Assembly: GCF_014268935.2 (NCBI RefSeq)
Contig: NZ_JABWRJ020000001.1
Coordinates: 496,001 to 560,000, forward strand
Length of the DNA stretch: 64,000 bases
Direction of reading: 5' to 3'
From: Pseudomonas peradeniyensis
GTDB taxonomy: Bacteria > Pseudomonadota > Gammaproteobacteria > Pseudomonadales > Pseudomonadaceae
Under the pieces are notes generated by a model. It made no database searches. It had not been told where the DNA came from and saw nothing but the letters and a program-made list of their open reading frames with translations. The position numbers and the translations under genes were made by a program. Shown in pieces: positions 1-9,588 of the stretch (its first letter is position 1; every line of letters starts with the position of its first letter).

Positions 1-281
1 AGGTCCGGCTTGCGCCCCTGGCTGCCGGGGAAGCGGAACACCGTGCCGCTGGGCGTCTGCGAGATGTACGAACCGAGCCCGCGGCGGGCGATCAGCACCC
101 CGTCGGCCTTGAGCTGCGCCACGGCCTCGCGCACCACCGAGCGGCTGACATTGAGCTGTTCAGCCAGTTGCTGTTCGGTGGGCAGGCGCGATTCGGCGGC
201 CAGGCGGCCGGAATCGATCTCGGCGCGGATGGCGCTGACGACCCGTTCGACGAGGGTGTCGGGGCGCTGGAGCTGGAGCAT
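1..281 (-). CDS. GntR (FadR subfamily) transcriptional regulator, N-terminal part
   Basis: Only the first 93 or so codons lie in the window; the gene continues past base 1. The translation opens MLQLQRPDTLVERVVSAIRA and carries the GntR winged-helix signature, with PTEQQLAEQLNVSRSVVREA as the recognition region and a wing ending in GLGSYISQTPSG. By family knowledge it is a DNA-binding regulator with a C-terminal ligand domain, which is off the window here, so the effector and regulon cannot be named. The start is the ATG on the minus strand at 281. In-frame TTG/CTG codons lie further upstream but none has a better ribosome site. Confidence 0.85.
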   Translation of the reverse strand, partial: MLQLQRPDTLVERVVSAIRAEIDSGRLAAESRLPTEQQLAEQLNVSRSVVREAVAQLKADGVLIARRGLGSYISQTPSGTVFRFPGSQGRKPD

Positions 282-368
282 GGACAGAGGTTTCTTGTTG
301 GTCAGGTTGTCAGACAATGCCTGTGTCGATAGTGGGCTGTCAATGTCCTGAAGGCTTGCGCGGTCCCT

Positions 369-483
369 GTAGGAGCGGCCTTGTGTCGCGAAAGGGCCGC
401 ATAGCGGCCCCGGCTATATCAGCGTGATGCACCAATAAGGGGGCGCTTCGCACCCCTTTCGCGGCACAAGGCCGCTCCTACAC
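369..483. repeat. REP-type inverted doublet
   Basis: GTAGGAGCGGCCTTGTGTCG at 369 is repeated in inverse orientation at 457-483 (the core there reads CGGCACAAGGCCGCTCC). The pair flanks a spacer of about 60 bases in the gap between two minus-strand genes. Each unit is itself an imperfect hairpin. Paired REP units of this kind are common between Pseudomonas genes; a local role in mRNA stability or transcription end is possible but not shown. Confidence 0.7.
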
Positions 484-498
484 GAGCGATGTAACTGC

Positions 499-795
499 TC
501 AGATTTCGGACACGAACGTCCCGGTCCCGTCGAGGATATTGCGCAAGGTCAGCGCCACTTCCTCCAGGTCGGTTCCGGCGCTGGTCAGAATGATCTCCAG
601 TTCCTCATCCCCCTTCAGCGCATCACGATCTCCGGCCGCCACCTCGATCAGCAGCCGCTGCGCACTCAGGGTTACCTTCAGCCCGTCCAGGGTCGACGGC
701 TCATCATCCAGGGTCAGGTCGACGGTGTCCTCGTCCGGATAACGGGTCAGTAGGAACATCTGGCCCTTGTCGCTGTGGCAGCACAGGGTCGCCAT
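499..795 (-). CDS. Conserved hypothetical acidic protein, 98 aa
   Basis: I do not recognise a named family. The frame is open for 117 codons, but the internal ATG at 795 (MATLCCHSDKGQMF) is preceded by GAGGAAG at good spacing. The upstream ATG at 852 has no clear ribosome site, so 98 aa is preferred. The protein is acidic, with runs of Asp/Glu, no membrane segment and no signal peptide. The start MATLCCHSDKG holds two adjacent cysteines and a histidine. It sits alone between the GntR gene and divergent gdhB. Function unknown. Confidence 0.7.
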   Translation of the reverse strand: MATLCCHSDKGQMFLLTRYPDEDTVDLTLDDEPSTLDGLKVTLSAQRLLIEVAAGDRDALKGDEELEIILTSAGTDLEEVALTLRNILDGTGTFVSEI

Positions 796-995
796 GTTGT
801 CTTCCTCATCGTCACAGGGGGTGGCGAAGAGCAGGGCGGTTTTCAGTTGCATGGGCGGCTCGGGTCAATGGCAAGGGAAAGGAATTCTGACAGCCTTGGC
901 GGCCGTGTTAAACGTAAAGTTACCGCGCATTGACCGAAATTGTCGCAGCGCTGCAAGCCGTAGTGACCGTTCAGTCGTTAAGCTCCCCAGTCGGT

Positions 996-1014
996 GGACA
1001 TGACGCTCATGTCC
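996..1014. promoter_or_regulatory. Perfect 8-bp palindrome in the gdhB upstream region
   Basis: GGACATGA-CGC-TCATGTCC is a perfect inverted repeat about 110 bases before the gdhB start. It is the one strong symmetric element in the 796-1123 gap between the divergent small gene and gdhB. It could be a dimeric regulator site; the regulator is unknown. I see nothing else clear in this gap. Confidence 0.4.
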
Positions 1015-1123
1015 AACGCCTGGTTTTACCGTCCGGCTTGCCGCGGGTTGGCTATCGTTGATCCGTACACGGCGGACGTACGCGACGCTTCACCTATAAC
1101 AAAGCCCAAGCGGAGTACCACAG

Positions 1124-4100
1124 ATGGCGTTTTTCACCGCAGCCAGCAAAGCCGACTTCCAGCATCAACTGCAGGTGGCCCTGGCGCAGCACATCAGCGA
1201 ACAGTCCCTGCCACAAGTGGCGCTGTTCGCCGAGCAGTTCTTCGGCATCATCTCTCTGGACGAACTCACTCAGCGCAGGCTGTCGGACTTGGCCGGCTGC
1301 ACGCTGTCCGCCTGGCGCATCATCGAGCGCTTCGACCCCGAACACCCGCAGGTGCGGGTCTACAACCCCGATTACGAACGCCACGGCTGGCAATCGACCC
1401 ACACCGTGGTCGAGGTGCTGCACCATGACCTGCCGTTCCTGGTCGACTCGGTGCGCACCGAGCTCAACCGCCGCGGCTACAGCATCCACACCCTGCAGAC
1501 CACCGTGCTCAGCGTGCGCCGCAGCGCCAAGGGCGAGTTGGTCGAACTGCTGCCCAAGGGCACCCAGGGCGAGGGCGTCAGCCATGAGTCGCTGATGTAC
1601 CTGGAGATCGACCGCTGCGCCAATGCCGCCGAGCTCAACACCCTGAGCATGGAGCTGGAGCAGGTGCTGGCCGAAGTGCGCGGCGTGGTCGCCGACTTCG
1701 AGCCGATGAAAGCCAAGATCCGCGAGCTGCTGGAACTGGTGGAGCAGAACGCCTTCGGCCCGGCGCAGAACGACAAGGCCGAGGTCAAGAGCTTCCTGTC
1801 GTGGCTGCTGGACAACCACTTCACTTTCCTCGGCTACGAGGAGTTCACCGTCGAGTCCGACACCGACGGCGGCCACCTGGTCTACGACGAGGCCTCGTTC
1901 CTCGGCCTGGCCCGCCTGCTGCGCGCAGGCCTGGGCGCCGACGACCTGCGCATCGAGGACTACGCCGTCGCCTATCTGCGCGAGCCGCGCCTGCTGTCGT
2001 TCGCCAAGGCCTCGCAGCCGAGCCGCGTACACCGCCCGGCATACCCGGACTACGTGTCGATCCGCCAGATCGACCAGGACGGCAAGGTCATCAAGGAATG
2101 CCGCTTCATGGGCCTGTACACCTCGTCGGTGTACGGCGAGAGCGTGCACACCATCCCGTACATCCGTGGCAAGGTCGCCGAAGTCGAGCGCCGCTCCAAT
2201 TTCGACCCCAAGGCCCACCTGGGCAAGGAGCTGGCCCAGGTCCTCGAGGTGCTGCCCCGTGACGACCTGTTCCAGACGCCGGTCGACGAACTGCTCAGCA
2301 CCGTCATGTCGATCGTGCAGATCCAGGAGCGCAACAAGATCCGCGTGTTCCTGCGCAAGGACCCGTACGGCCGCTTCTGCTACTGCCTAGCCTATGTGCC
2401 ACGTGAGATCTACTCCACCGAGGTGCGACAGAAGATCCAGCAGGTACTGATGGAGCGCCTGAAGGCCACCGACTGCGAGTTCTGGACCTTCTTCTCCGAA
2501 TCGGTGCTGGCCCGTGTGCAACTGATCCTGCGGGTGGACCCGAAGAACCGCATCGACATCGACCCGCAACAGCTGGAAAACGAAGTGATCCAGGCCTGCC
2601 GTTCGTGGCAGGACGACTTCTCGGCGCTGGTGGTGGAGAACTTCGGCGAGGCCCACGGCACCAACATCCTGGCCGACTTCCCGAAAGGCTTCCCGGCCGG
2701 CTACCGCGAGCGCTTCGCCGCGCACTCGGCGGTGGTCGACATGCAGCATGTGCTGAACCTGTCTGAAGCCAAGCCACTGGCCATGAGCTTCTACCAGCCG
2801 CTGACCCAGCTGGGCGAGCGCCAGCTGCACTGCAAGCTGTACCACGCCGATACGCCGCTGGCGCTGTCGGACGTACTGCCGATCCTGGAAAACCTCGGCC
2901 TGCGCGTGCTCGGCGAGTTCCCGTACCGCCTGCGCCACGCCAGCGGTCGCGAGTTCTGGATCCACGACTTCGCCTTCACCTACAGCGAAGGCCTCAATCT
3001 TGATATCCAGCAGCTCAATGACACCTTCCAGGACGCCTTCGTCCATATCGTCAAGGGCGACGCCGAGAACGACGCCTTCAACCGCCTGGTGCTGACCGCC
3101 GGCCTGCCGTGGCGCGACGTGGCGCTGCTGCGCGCCTACGCCCGCTACCTCAAGCAGATCCGCCTGGGCTTCGACCTGGGCTACATCGCCAGCACCCTGA
3201 ACAACCACACCGACATCGCCCGCGAGCTGACCCGGTTGTTCAAGACCCGCTTCTACCTGGCGCGCAAGCTGACCCAGGACGATCTGGACGACAAGCAGCA
3301 GCGCCTGGAGCAGGCGATCCTCAGCGCTCTGGACGAGGTCCAGGTGCTCAACGAGGACCGCATCCTGCGCCGCTACCTGGACCTGATCAAGGCCACCCTG
3401 CGCACCAACTTCTACCAGCCGGACGCCAACGGCCAGAACAAGTCGTACTTCAGCTTCAAGTTCAACCCCAAGCTGATCCCGGAACTGCCGAAACCGGTGC
3501 CGAAATTCGAGATCTTCGTCTATTCGCCACGGGTCGAGGGCGTGCACCTGCGCTTTGGCAACGTCGCCCGCGGCGGCCTGCGCTGGTCGGACCGCGAAGA
3601 GGACTTCCGCACCGAAGTGCTCGGCCTGGTCAAGGCCCAGCAGGTGAAGAACTCGGTGATCGTGCCGGTGGGCGCCAAGGGCGGCTTCCTGCCGCGCCGC
3701 CTGCCGCTGGGCGGCAGCCGTGACGAGATCGCCGCCGAAGGCGTGGCGTGCTACCGCATCTTCATTTCCGGCCTGCTCGACATCACCGACAACCTCAAGG
3801 ACGGTGGCGTGGTACCGCCGGCCAACGTGGTGCGTCACGATGACGACGACCCCTACCTGGTGGTGGCGGCGGACAAAGGCACCGCGACCTTCTCCGACAT
3901 CGCCAACGGCATCGCCATCGACTACGGCTTCTGGCTGGGCGACGCCTTCGCCTCGGGCGGTTCGGCCGGCTACGACCACAAGAAGATGGGCATCACCGCC
4001 CGTGGCGCCTGGGTCGGCGTGCAGCGTCACTTCCGCGAGCGCGGCATCAACGTGCAGGAAGACCCGATCACCGTGGTCGGTGTCGGCGACATGGCCGGCG

Positions 4101-5989
4101 ACGTGTTTGGCAACGGCCTGCTGATGTCCGACAAGCTGCAGCTGGTGGCCGCGTTCAACCACCTGCACATCTTCATCGACCCGAACCCGGACCCGGCCAC
4201 CAGCTTCGTCGAGCGCAAGCGCCTGTTCGACCTGCCGCGCTCGGCCTGGAGCGACTACGACACCGGTATCATGTCCGAAGGCGGCGGGATCTTCCCGCGC
4301 AGCGCCAAGAGCATCGCCATCAGCCCGCAGATGAAGGAGCGCTTCGCCATCGAAGCCGACCGCCTGACCCCGACCGAGCTGCTGCATGCGCTGCTGCAGG
4401 CGCCGGTGGACCTGCTGTGGAACGGCGGTATCGGCACCTACGTCAAGGCCAGCACTGAAAGCCACGCCGATGTCGGCGACAAGGCCAACGACGCCCTGCG
4501 TGTCAATGGCAACGAGCTGCGCTGCAAGGTGGTGGGCGAGGGCGGCAACCTGGGCATGACCCAGCTCGGCCGGGTCGAGTTCGGCCTCAACGGCGGCGCC
4601 ACCAACACCGACTTCATCGACAACGCCGGCGGCGTGGACTGCTCCGACCATGAGGTCAACATCAAGATCCTGCTCAACGAAGTGGTGCAGGGTGGCGACA
4701 TGACCGAGAAGCAGCGCAACCAGCTGCTGGGCAGCATGACCGACGAAGTTGCAGGCCTGGTGCTGGGCAACAACTACAAGCAGACCCAGGCGCTGTCGTT
4801 GGCGGCCCGCCGCGCCCGCGAGCGGATCGCCGAGTACAAGCGCCTGATGGCCGACCTCGAGGCCCGTGGCAAGCTGGACCGTGCCATCGAGTTCCTGCCC
4901 ACCGAGGAGCAGCTGGCCGAGCGCCTGGCGGCAGGGCAGGGTCTGACCCGCGCCGAGCTGTCGGTGCTGATCTCGTACAGCAAGATCGACCTCAAGGAGC
5001 AACTGCTCAAGTCGCTGGTGCCGGACGACGACTACCTGACCCGCGACATGGAGACGGCCTTCCCGCCGTCGCTGGTGAGCAAGTTTGCCGACTCGATGCG
5101 CCGTCACCGCCTGAAGCGCGAGATCGTCAGCACCCAGATCGCCAACGACCTGGTCAACAACATGGGCATCACCTTCGTCCAGCGCCTGAAGGAGTCCACC
5201 GGCATGAGCCCGGCCAACGTCGCCGGCGCCTATGTGATCGTGCGTGACATCTTCCACTTGCCGCACTGGTTCCGCCAGATCGAGGCCCTGGATTACCAAG
5301 TCCCGGCCGAGATCCAGCTGACCCTGATGGACGAGCTGATGCGCCTGGGCCGCCGTGCCACCCGCTGGTTCCTGCGCAGCCGTCGCAACGAGCAGGACGC
5401 GGGTCGTGACGTTGCCCACTTCGGGCCGGTGCTCGCGCAACTGGGGCTCAAGCTCGACGAACTGCTGGAAGGGCCGACCCGCGAGCGCTGGATGGTCCGC
5501 TACCAGGGCTTCGTCGAGGCCGGTGTGCCAGAGTTGCTGGCACGCATGGTTGCCGGCACCACCCACCTGTACACCCTGTTGCCGATCATCGAGGCCTCGG
5601 ATGTCACCGGTCACGATCCGGCGCAGGTGGCCAAGGCGTTCTTCGCCGTGGGCAGCTCGCTGGACCTGACCTGGTACCTGCAGGAGATCAGCAACCTGCC
5701 GGTGGAGAACAACTGGCAGGCCCTGGCCCGCGAGGCGTTCCGCGACGATATCGACCTGCAGCAACGGGCGATCACCATCTCCGTGCTGCAGATGGCCGAC
5801 GCGCCGCAAGATATGGATGCACGGGTGGCGCTGTGGTGCGAGCAGCACCGGGTGATGGTCGAGCGCTGGCGCGCCATGCTTGACGACCTGCGCAACGCCA
5901 CCGGCACCGACTATGCGATGTATGCGGTGGCCAACCGCGAGCTGGTCGACCTGGCAATGAGCGGGCAGGCGGCGGTGATTCCGTCCTGA
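1124..5989 (+). CDS. gdhB: NAD-dependent glutamate dehydrogenase (large, about 180 kDa type)
   Basis: Catalyses glutamate + NAD = 2-oxoglutarate + ammonium + NADH, the catabolic direction when amino acids feed the cell. The 1621-aa length and N-terminus MAFFTAASKADFQHQL match the large homo-oligomeric Pseudomonas enzyme. The first half is the regulatory region of this family. The catalytic core contains GGLRWSDREEDFR (about residue 817), the substrate-lysine motif PVGAKGGF (about 847) and the nucleotide-fold stretch VGVGDMAGDVFGNG (about 985). The C-terminal third is the helical domain. The ATG at 1124 follows GCGGAG. It is monocistronic and closed by the hairpin at 6008-6039. Frame intact throughout. 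Confidence 0.97.
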   Translation: MAFFTAASKADFQHQLQVALAQHISEQSLPQVALFAEQFFGIISLDELTQRRLSDLAGCTLSAWRIIERFDPEHPQVRVYNPDYERHGWQSTHTVVEVLHHDLPFLVDSVRTELNRRGYSIHTLQTTVLSVRRSAKGELVELLPKGTQGEGVSHESLMYLEIDRCANAAELNTLSMELEQVLAEVRGVVADFEPMKAKIRELLELVEQNAFGPAQNDKAEVKSFLSWLLDNHFTFLGYEEFTVESDTDGGHLVYDEASFLGLARLLRAGLGADDLRIEDYAVAYLREPRLLSFAKASQPSRVHRPAYPDYVSIRQIDQDGKVIKECRFMGLYTSSVYGESVHTIPYIRGKVAEVERRSNFDPKAHLGKELAQVLEVLPRDDLFQTPVDELLSTVMSIVQIQERNKIRVFLRKDPYGRFCYCLAYVPREIYSTEVRQKIQQVLMERLKATDCEFWTFFSESVLARVQLILRVDPKNRIDIDPQQLENEVIQACRSWQDDFSALVVENFGEAHGTNILADFPKGFPAGYRERFAAHSAVVDMQHVLNLSEAKPLAMSFYQPLTQLGERQLHCKLYHADTPLALSDVLPILENLGLRVLGEFPYRLRHASGREFWIHDFAFTYSEGLNLDIQQLNDTFQDAFVHIVKGDAENDAFNRLVLTAGLPWRDVALLRAYARYLKQIRLGFDLGYIASTLNNHTDIARELTRLFKTRFYLARKLTQDDLDDKQQRLEQAILSALDEVQVLNEDRILRRYLDLIKATLRTNFYQPDANGQNKSYFSFKFNPKLIPELPKPVPKFEIFVYSPRVEGVHLRFGNVARGGLRWSDREEDFRTEVLGLVKAQQVKNSVIVPVGAKGGFLPRRLPLGGSRDEIAAEGVACYRIFISGLLDITDNLKDGGVVPPANVVRHDDDDPYLVVAADKGTATFSDIANGIAIDYGFWLGDAFASGGSAGYDHKKMGITARGAWVGVQRHFRERGINVQEDPITVVGVGDMAGDVFGNGLLMSDKLQLVAAFNHLHIFIDPNPDPATSFVERKRLFDLPRSAWSDYDTGIMSEGGGIFPRSAKSIAISPQMKERFAIEADRLTPTELLHALLQAPVDLLWNGGIGTYVKASTESHADVGDKANDALRVNGNELRCKVVGEGGNLGMTQLGRVEFGLNGGATNTDFIDNAGGVDCSDHEVNIKILLNEVVQGGDMTEKQRNQLLGSMTDEVAGLVLGNNYKQTQALSLAARRARERIAEYKRLMADLEARGKLDRAIEFLPTEEQLAERLAAGQGLTRAELSVLISYSKIDLKEQLLKSLVPDDDYLTRDMETAFPPSLVSKFADSMRRHRLKREIVSTQIANDLVNNMGITFVQRLKESTGMSPANVAGAYVIVRDIFHLPHWFRQIEALDYQVPAEIQLTLMDELMRLGRRATRWFLRSRRNEQDAGRDVAHFGPVLAQLGLKLDELLEGPTRERWMVRYQGFVEAGVPELLARMVAGTTHLYTLLPIIEASDVTGHDPAQVAKAFFAVGSSLDLTWYLQEISNLPVENNWQALAREAFRDDIDLQQRAITISVLQMADAPQDMDARVALWCEQHRVMVERWRAMLDDLRNATGTDYAMYAVANRELVDLAMSGQAAVIPS

Positions 5990-6007
5990 GCCTGGTGTTG
6001 AGGTAAA

Positions 6008-6039
6008 AGAAAGCCCCGGCAGTGATGCCGGGGCTTTCT
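6008..6039. terminator. Rho-independent terminator between convergent gdhB and ppsR
   Basis: A 14-bp perfect stem (AGAAAGCCCCGGCA with its complement) closes on a GTGA loop. It lies 16 bases after the gdhB stop and about 40 bases beyond the ppsR stop. T-rich sequence follows on the plus side, with a shorter T run on the other, so it probably serves both genes. Confidence 0.85.
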
Positions 6040-6079
6040 ATTTGGAGTTGGAGTTTCACAATTTTGTGTAGGAGCGGTG

Positions 6080-6904
6080 TTACTTGAACCTGCGCTCCAC
6101 ACCTTTCTCCACCAGGATCTTCGCCGAGATCTCCTCCACCGAGAAGTGCGTGGAGTTGATGTTGGGAATGTTCTCCCGGCGGAACAGGTTCTCCACCTCG
6201 CGCACCTCGAACTCGCACTGGGCAAAGCTCGAGTAGCGGCTGTTGGGCTTGCGCTCGTGGCGGATGGCGGTCAGGCGGTCGGGGTCGATGGTCAGGCCGA
6301 ACAGCTTGCTGTGGTGCTTCTTCAGCACCGCCGGCAGCTGCAGGCGCTCCATGTCGTCCTCGGTCAACGGGTAGTTGGCGGCGCGGATGCCGAACTGCAT
6401 GGCCATGTACAGGCAGGTCGGGGTCTTGCCGCAGCGCGACACGCCAACCAGGATCAGGTCGGCCTTGTCGTAGTAGTGGGTACGTGCGCCGTCGTCGTTG
6501 TCGAGGGCGAAGTTGACCGCCTCGATACGCTCCATGTAGTTGGAATTGCCGCCGATCGAGTGGGATTTGCCCACGGAATACGACGAATGGGCGGTCAATT
6601 CCTGCTCGAGCGGGGATAAAAACGTCGAGAAGATGTCGATCATGAAGCCATTGGACGTGGCCATGACCTCACGGATGTCCTGGTTGACGATGGTGTCGAA
6701 AATGATCGGACGCACCCCGTCGCGCTCGGCCGCGGCGTTGATCTGCTGGACCATGGCCCGGGCCTTGTCCAGCGTGTCGATGTAGGGGCGCGTGAATTTA
6801 TTGAACGGAATGCTCTCGAATTGTGCGAGCAGGCTCTGGCCCAGCGTTTCTGCAGTGATGCCGGTACCGTCGGAGATGAAGAACGCGGTTCGTTTCATTT
6901 GCAC
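6080..6904 (-). CDS. ppsR: Phosphoenolpyruvate synthase regulatory protein (bifunctional kinase/pyrophosphorylase)
   Basis: Family knowledge: PpsR inactivates PEP synthase by ADP-dependent phosphorylation of a threonine next to the catalytic histidine, and reactivates it by Pi-dependent dephosphorylation. The 274-aa product starts [20 protein letters not shown] and has the family's P-loop [10 protein letters not shown] (about residues 151-160). Length is normal. It is divergent from ppsA with a 172-base shared control region, the usual arrangement for enzyme and regulator. Confidence 0.95.
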   Translation of the reverse strand: MQMKRTAFFISDGTGITAETLGQSLLAQFESIPFNKFTRPYIDTLDKARAMVQQINAAAERDGVRPIIFDTIVNQDIREVMATSNGFMIDIFSTFLSPLEQELTAHSSYSVGKSHSIGGNSNYMERIEAVNFALDNDDGARTHYYDKADLILVGVSRCGKTPTCLYMAMQFGIRAANYPLTEDDMERLQLPAVLKKHHSKLFGLTIDPDRLTAIRHERKPNSRYSSFAQCEFEVREVENLFRRENIPNINSTHFSVEEISAKILVEKGVERRFK

Positions 6905-6945
6905 CTGGGGGCCTTAAGCTGCCGAAGATTTCTGGATATGATAGG

Positions 6946-6959
6946 TTCGGTTTGCCGAA
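6946..6959. promoter_or_regulatory. Inverted repeat in the ppsR-ppsA divergent region
   Basis: TTCGG-TTTG-CCGAA lies about 40 bases from the ppsR start and 118 from ppsA. A further CCGAA half-site is at 6922-6926. The position suits an operator shared by the divergent pair, but no known consensus was matched. Low confidence. Confidence 0.3.
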
Positions 6960-7076
6960 CGCGGTTGCTCGGCATTCTCACTTATTTTCCAGGTCCAGGC
7001 CACAAGCGTCCGGCCCAGTCAGTCAGGCAGGCGGGCGCCCTTGAGCTTTTCCAATACAGTTAGTGGAGAGATCACC

Positions 7077-9452
7077 TTGGTAGAGTACGTAGTTTCCCTC
7101 GATAAGCTCGGCGTCCATGATGTGGAGCATGTGGGGGGCAAGAACGCATCCCTGGGCGAGATGATCAGTAACCTCGCAGGTGCCGGTGTCTCGGTGCCGG
7201 GCGGCTTTGCCACTACGGCTCAGGCGTACCGCGATTTTCTCGAGCAAAGTGGCCTCAACGACCGCATCCACGCCGCGCTCGATGCGCTGGATGTCGATGA
7301 CGTCAACGCCCTGGCCAAGACCGGCGCGCAGATTCGCCAGTGGGTGATGGAAGCCGATTTCCCCACGCGTCTAGATAGCGAAATCCGAACCGCCTTCGCC
7401 GAAATGGCCGCTGGCAATGACAACATGGCCGTGGCCGTGCGTTCCTCGGCCACCGCCGAAGACCTGCCGGATGCCTCCTTTGCCGGCCAGCAGGAGACCT
7501 TCCTCAACATCCGTGGCGTCGACAACGTGATCCGCGCGGCCAAGGAAGTGTTCGCCTCGCTGTTCAACGACCGCGCCATTTCCTACCGCGTGCACCAGGG
7601 CTTCGACCACAAGCTGGTGGCCCTGTCCGCCGGCGTGCAGCGCATGGTCCGCTCCGAGACCGGCACCGCCGGCGTGATGTTCACCCTCGACACCGAGTCG
7701 GGCTTCCGCGACGTGGTATTCATCACCGGCGCCTACGGCCTGGGCGAAACCGTGGTGCAGGGCGCGGTCAACCCTGACGAATTCTACGTGCACAAGCAGA
7801 CCCTGCAGGCCGGCCGTCCGGCGATCCTGCGCCGCAACCTGGGCAGCAAGGCGATCAAGATGGTCTACGGCGACGAAGCCAAGGCCGGTCGCTCGGTCAA
7901 GACCGTCGAGGTCGAGCGTGCCGAGCGCGCGCGCTTCTGCCTGAGCGACGCCGAGGTCAACGAGCTGGCCAAGCAGGCAATGATCATCGAGCAGCACTAC
8001 CAGCGCCCGATGGACATCGAGTGGGCCAAGGACGGTGACGACGGCAAGCTGTACATCGTCCAGGCCCGTCCCGAGACCGTGAAGAGCCGTTCCAGCGCCA
8101 ATGTCATGGAGCGTTACCTGCTGAAAGAGAAGGGCACCGTGCTGGTCGAGGGCCGCGCCATTGGCCAGCGCATCGGCGCCGGCAAGGTCCGCGTGATCAA
8201 CGATGTCTCGGAAATGGACAAGGTCCAGCCGGGCGACGTGCTGGTTTCGGACATGACCGACCCGGACTGGGAGCCGGTGATGAAGCGCGCCAGCGCCATC
8301 GTCACCAACCGCGGCGGGCGTACCTGCCACGCGGCGATCATCGCCCGTGAACTGGGCATTCCGGCCGTCGTCGGCTGCGGCAACGCCACCCAGGTCCTGA
8401 AAGACGGCCAGGGCGTCACCGTGTCCTGCGCCGAAGGCGACACCGGCTTCATCTTCGAAGGCGAGCTGGGCTTCGACGTCAAGCAGAACTCGGTCGATGC
8501 CATGCCGGAACTGCCGTTCAAGATCATGATGAACGTCGGCAACCCGGACCGCGCCTTCGACTTCGCCCAGCTGCCCAACGCCGGTGTCGGCCTGGCGCGC
8601 CTGGAATTCATCATCAACCGCATGATCGGCGTGCACCCCAAGGCGCTGCTCAACTACGCCGGCCTGCCGCCGGAGTTGAAGGAAAGCGTCGACAAGCGCA
8701 TCGCCGGCTACGACGACCCGGTCGGCTTCTATGTCGAGAAGCTGGTCGAGGGCATCAGCACCCTGGCCGCGGCCTTCTACCCGAAAAAGGTCATCGTGCG
8801 CCTGTCGGACTTCAAGTCCAACGAGTACGCCAACCTGATCGGCGGCAAGCTCTACGAGCCGGAAGAAGAGAACCCGATGCTGGGCTTCCGCGGCGCCTCG
8901 CGTTACATCAGCGAGTCGTTCCGTGACTGCTTCGAGCTCGAGTGCCGTGCGCTGAAGCGCGTGCGCAACGAGATGGGCCTGACCAACGTCGAGATCATGG
9001 TGCCGTTCGTGCGCACCCTGGGCGAAGCCAGCCAGGTTGTCGACCTGCTCGCCGAGAACGGCCTGGCCCGCGGCGACAATGGCCTGCGCGTGATCATGAT
9101 GTGCGAGCTGCCGTCCAACGCCATCCTCGCCGAAGAGTTCCTCGAGTACTTCGACGGCTTCTCCATCGGCTCCAACGACCTGACCCAGCTGACCCTGGGC
9201 CTGGATCGCGATTCGGGCATCATCGCGCACCTGTTCGATGAACGTAACCCGGCCGTGAAGAAGCTGCTGGCCAACGCCATCGCCGCGTGCAACAAGGCCG
9301 GCAAGTACATCGGCATCTGCGGCCAAGGCCCGTCGGACCACCCGGACCTGGCCAAGTGGCTGATGGAGCAGGGCATCGAGAGCGTGTCGCTGAACCCGGA
9401 CTCGGTGCTCGAGACCTGGTTCTTCCTGGCCGAGGGCCAGGGCGCGGCGTGA
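7077..9452 (+). CDS. ppsA: Phosphoenolpyruvate synthase (pyruvate, water dikinase)
   Basis: Converts pyruvate + ATP + water to PEP + AMP + Pi, the entry to gluconeogenesis when organic acids are the carbon source. Starting at the TTG at 7077 gives 791 aa ([20 protein letters not shown]), the family length, with GGAGAG at ideal spacing. A TTG at 7041 would add 12 residues without a ribosome site. Order: N-terminal ATP-grasp domain ([31 protein letters not shown]), the phosphohistidine swivel domain [20 protein letters not shown] with catalytic His near residue 418, and the C-terminal PEP/pyruvate barrel ([24 protein letters not shown]). Controlled by PpsR. Confidence 0.97.
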   Translation: MVEYVVSLDKLGVHDVEHVGGKNASLGEMISNLAGAGVSVPGGFATTAQAYRDFLEQSGLNDRIHAALDALDVDDVNALAKTGAQIRQWVMEADFPTRLDSEIRTAFAEMAAGNDNMAVAVRSSATAEDLPDASFAGQQETFLNIRGVDNVIRAAKEVFASLFNDRAISYRVHQGFDHKLVALSAGVQRMVRSETGTAGVMFTLDTESGFRDVVFITGAYGLGETVVQGAVNPDEFYVHKQTLQAGRPAILRRNLGSKAIKMVYGDEAKAGRSVKTVEVERAERARFCLSDAEVNELAKQAMIIEQHYQRPMDIEWAKDGDDGKLYIVQARPETVKSRSSANVMERYLLKEKGTVLVEGRAIGQRIGAGKVRVINDVSEMDKVQPGDVLVSDMTDPDWEPVMKRASAIVTNRGGRTCHAAIIARELGIPAVVGCGNATQVLKDGQGVTVSCAEGDTGFIFEGELGFDVKQNSVDAMPELPFKIMMNVGNPDRAFDFAQLPNAGVGLARLEFIINRMIGVHPKALLNYAGLPPELKESVDKRIAGYDDPVGFYVEKLVEGISTLAAAFYPKKVIVRLSDFKSNEYANLIGGKLYEPEEENPMLGFRGASRYISESFRDCFELECRALKRVRNEMGLTNVEIMVPFVRTLGEASQVVDLLAENGLARGDNGLRVIMMCELPSNAILAEEFLEYFDGFSIGSNDLTQLTLGLDRDSGIIAHLFDERNPAVKKLLANAIAACNKAGKYIGICGQGPSDHPDLAKWLMEQGIESVSLNPDSVLETWFFLAEGQGAA

Positions 9453-9472
9453 TGCGCTGAAGGCAACACACT

Positions 9473-9559
9473 GTGGGAGCGGGCTTGCCCCGCGATAGCG
9501 TCAGCGAAGACACCTCTGTAGTCTGCTCTGACATCATCGCGGGACAAGCCCGCTCCCAC
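9473..9559. repeat. REP doublet, GCGGGGCAAGCCCGC family
   Basis: GTGGGAGCGGGCTTGCCCCG at 9473 is met by an inverse copy ending at 9559. The inverse copy differs by one base in the core (GGGACAAGCCC). It fills the gap between ppsA and the hydrolase gene. Confidence 0.8.
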
Positions 9560-9588
9560 GTTCAAGTCACCTGTTTTTTCGTGAACCC

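Noticed and set aside
2387..5848. 1153-codon open frame on the minus strand
   Set aside because: Mirror of gdhB in high-GC sequence; His/Gln/Val-rich composition, no family motif, no ribosome site.
7371..9341. 656-codon open frame opposite ppsA
   Set aside because: Same antisense artefact; the ppsA frame has full catalytic motifs.
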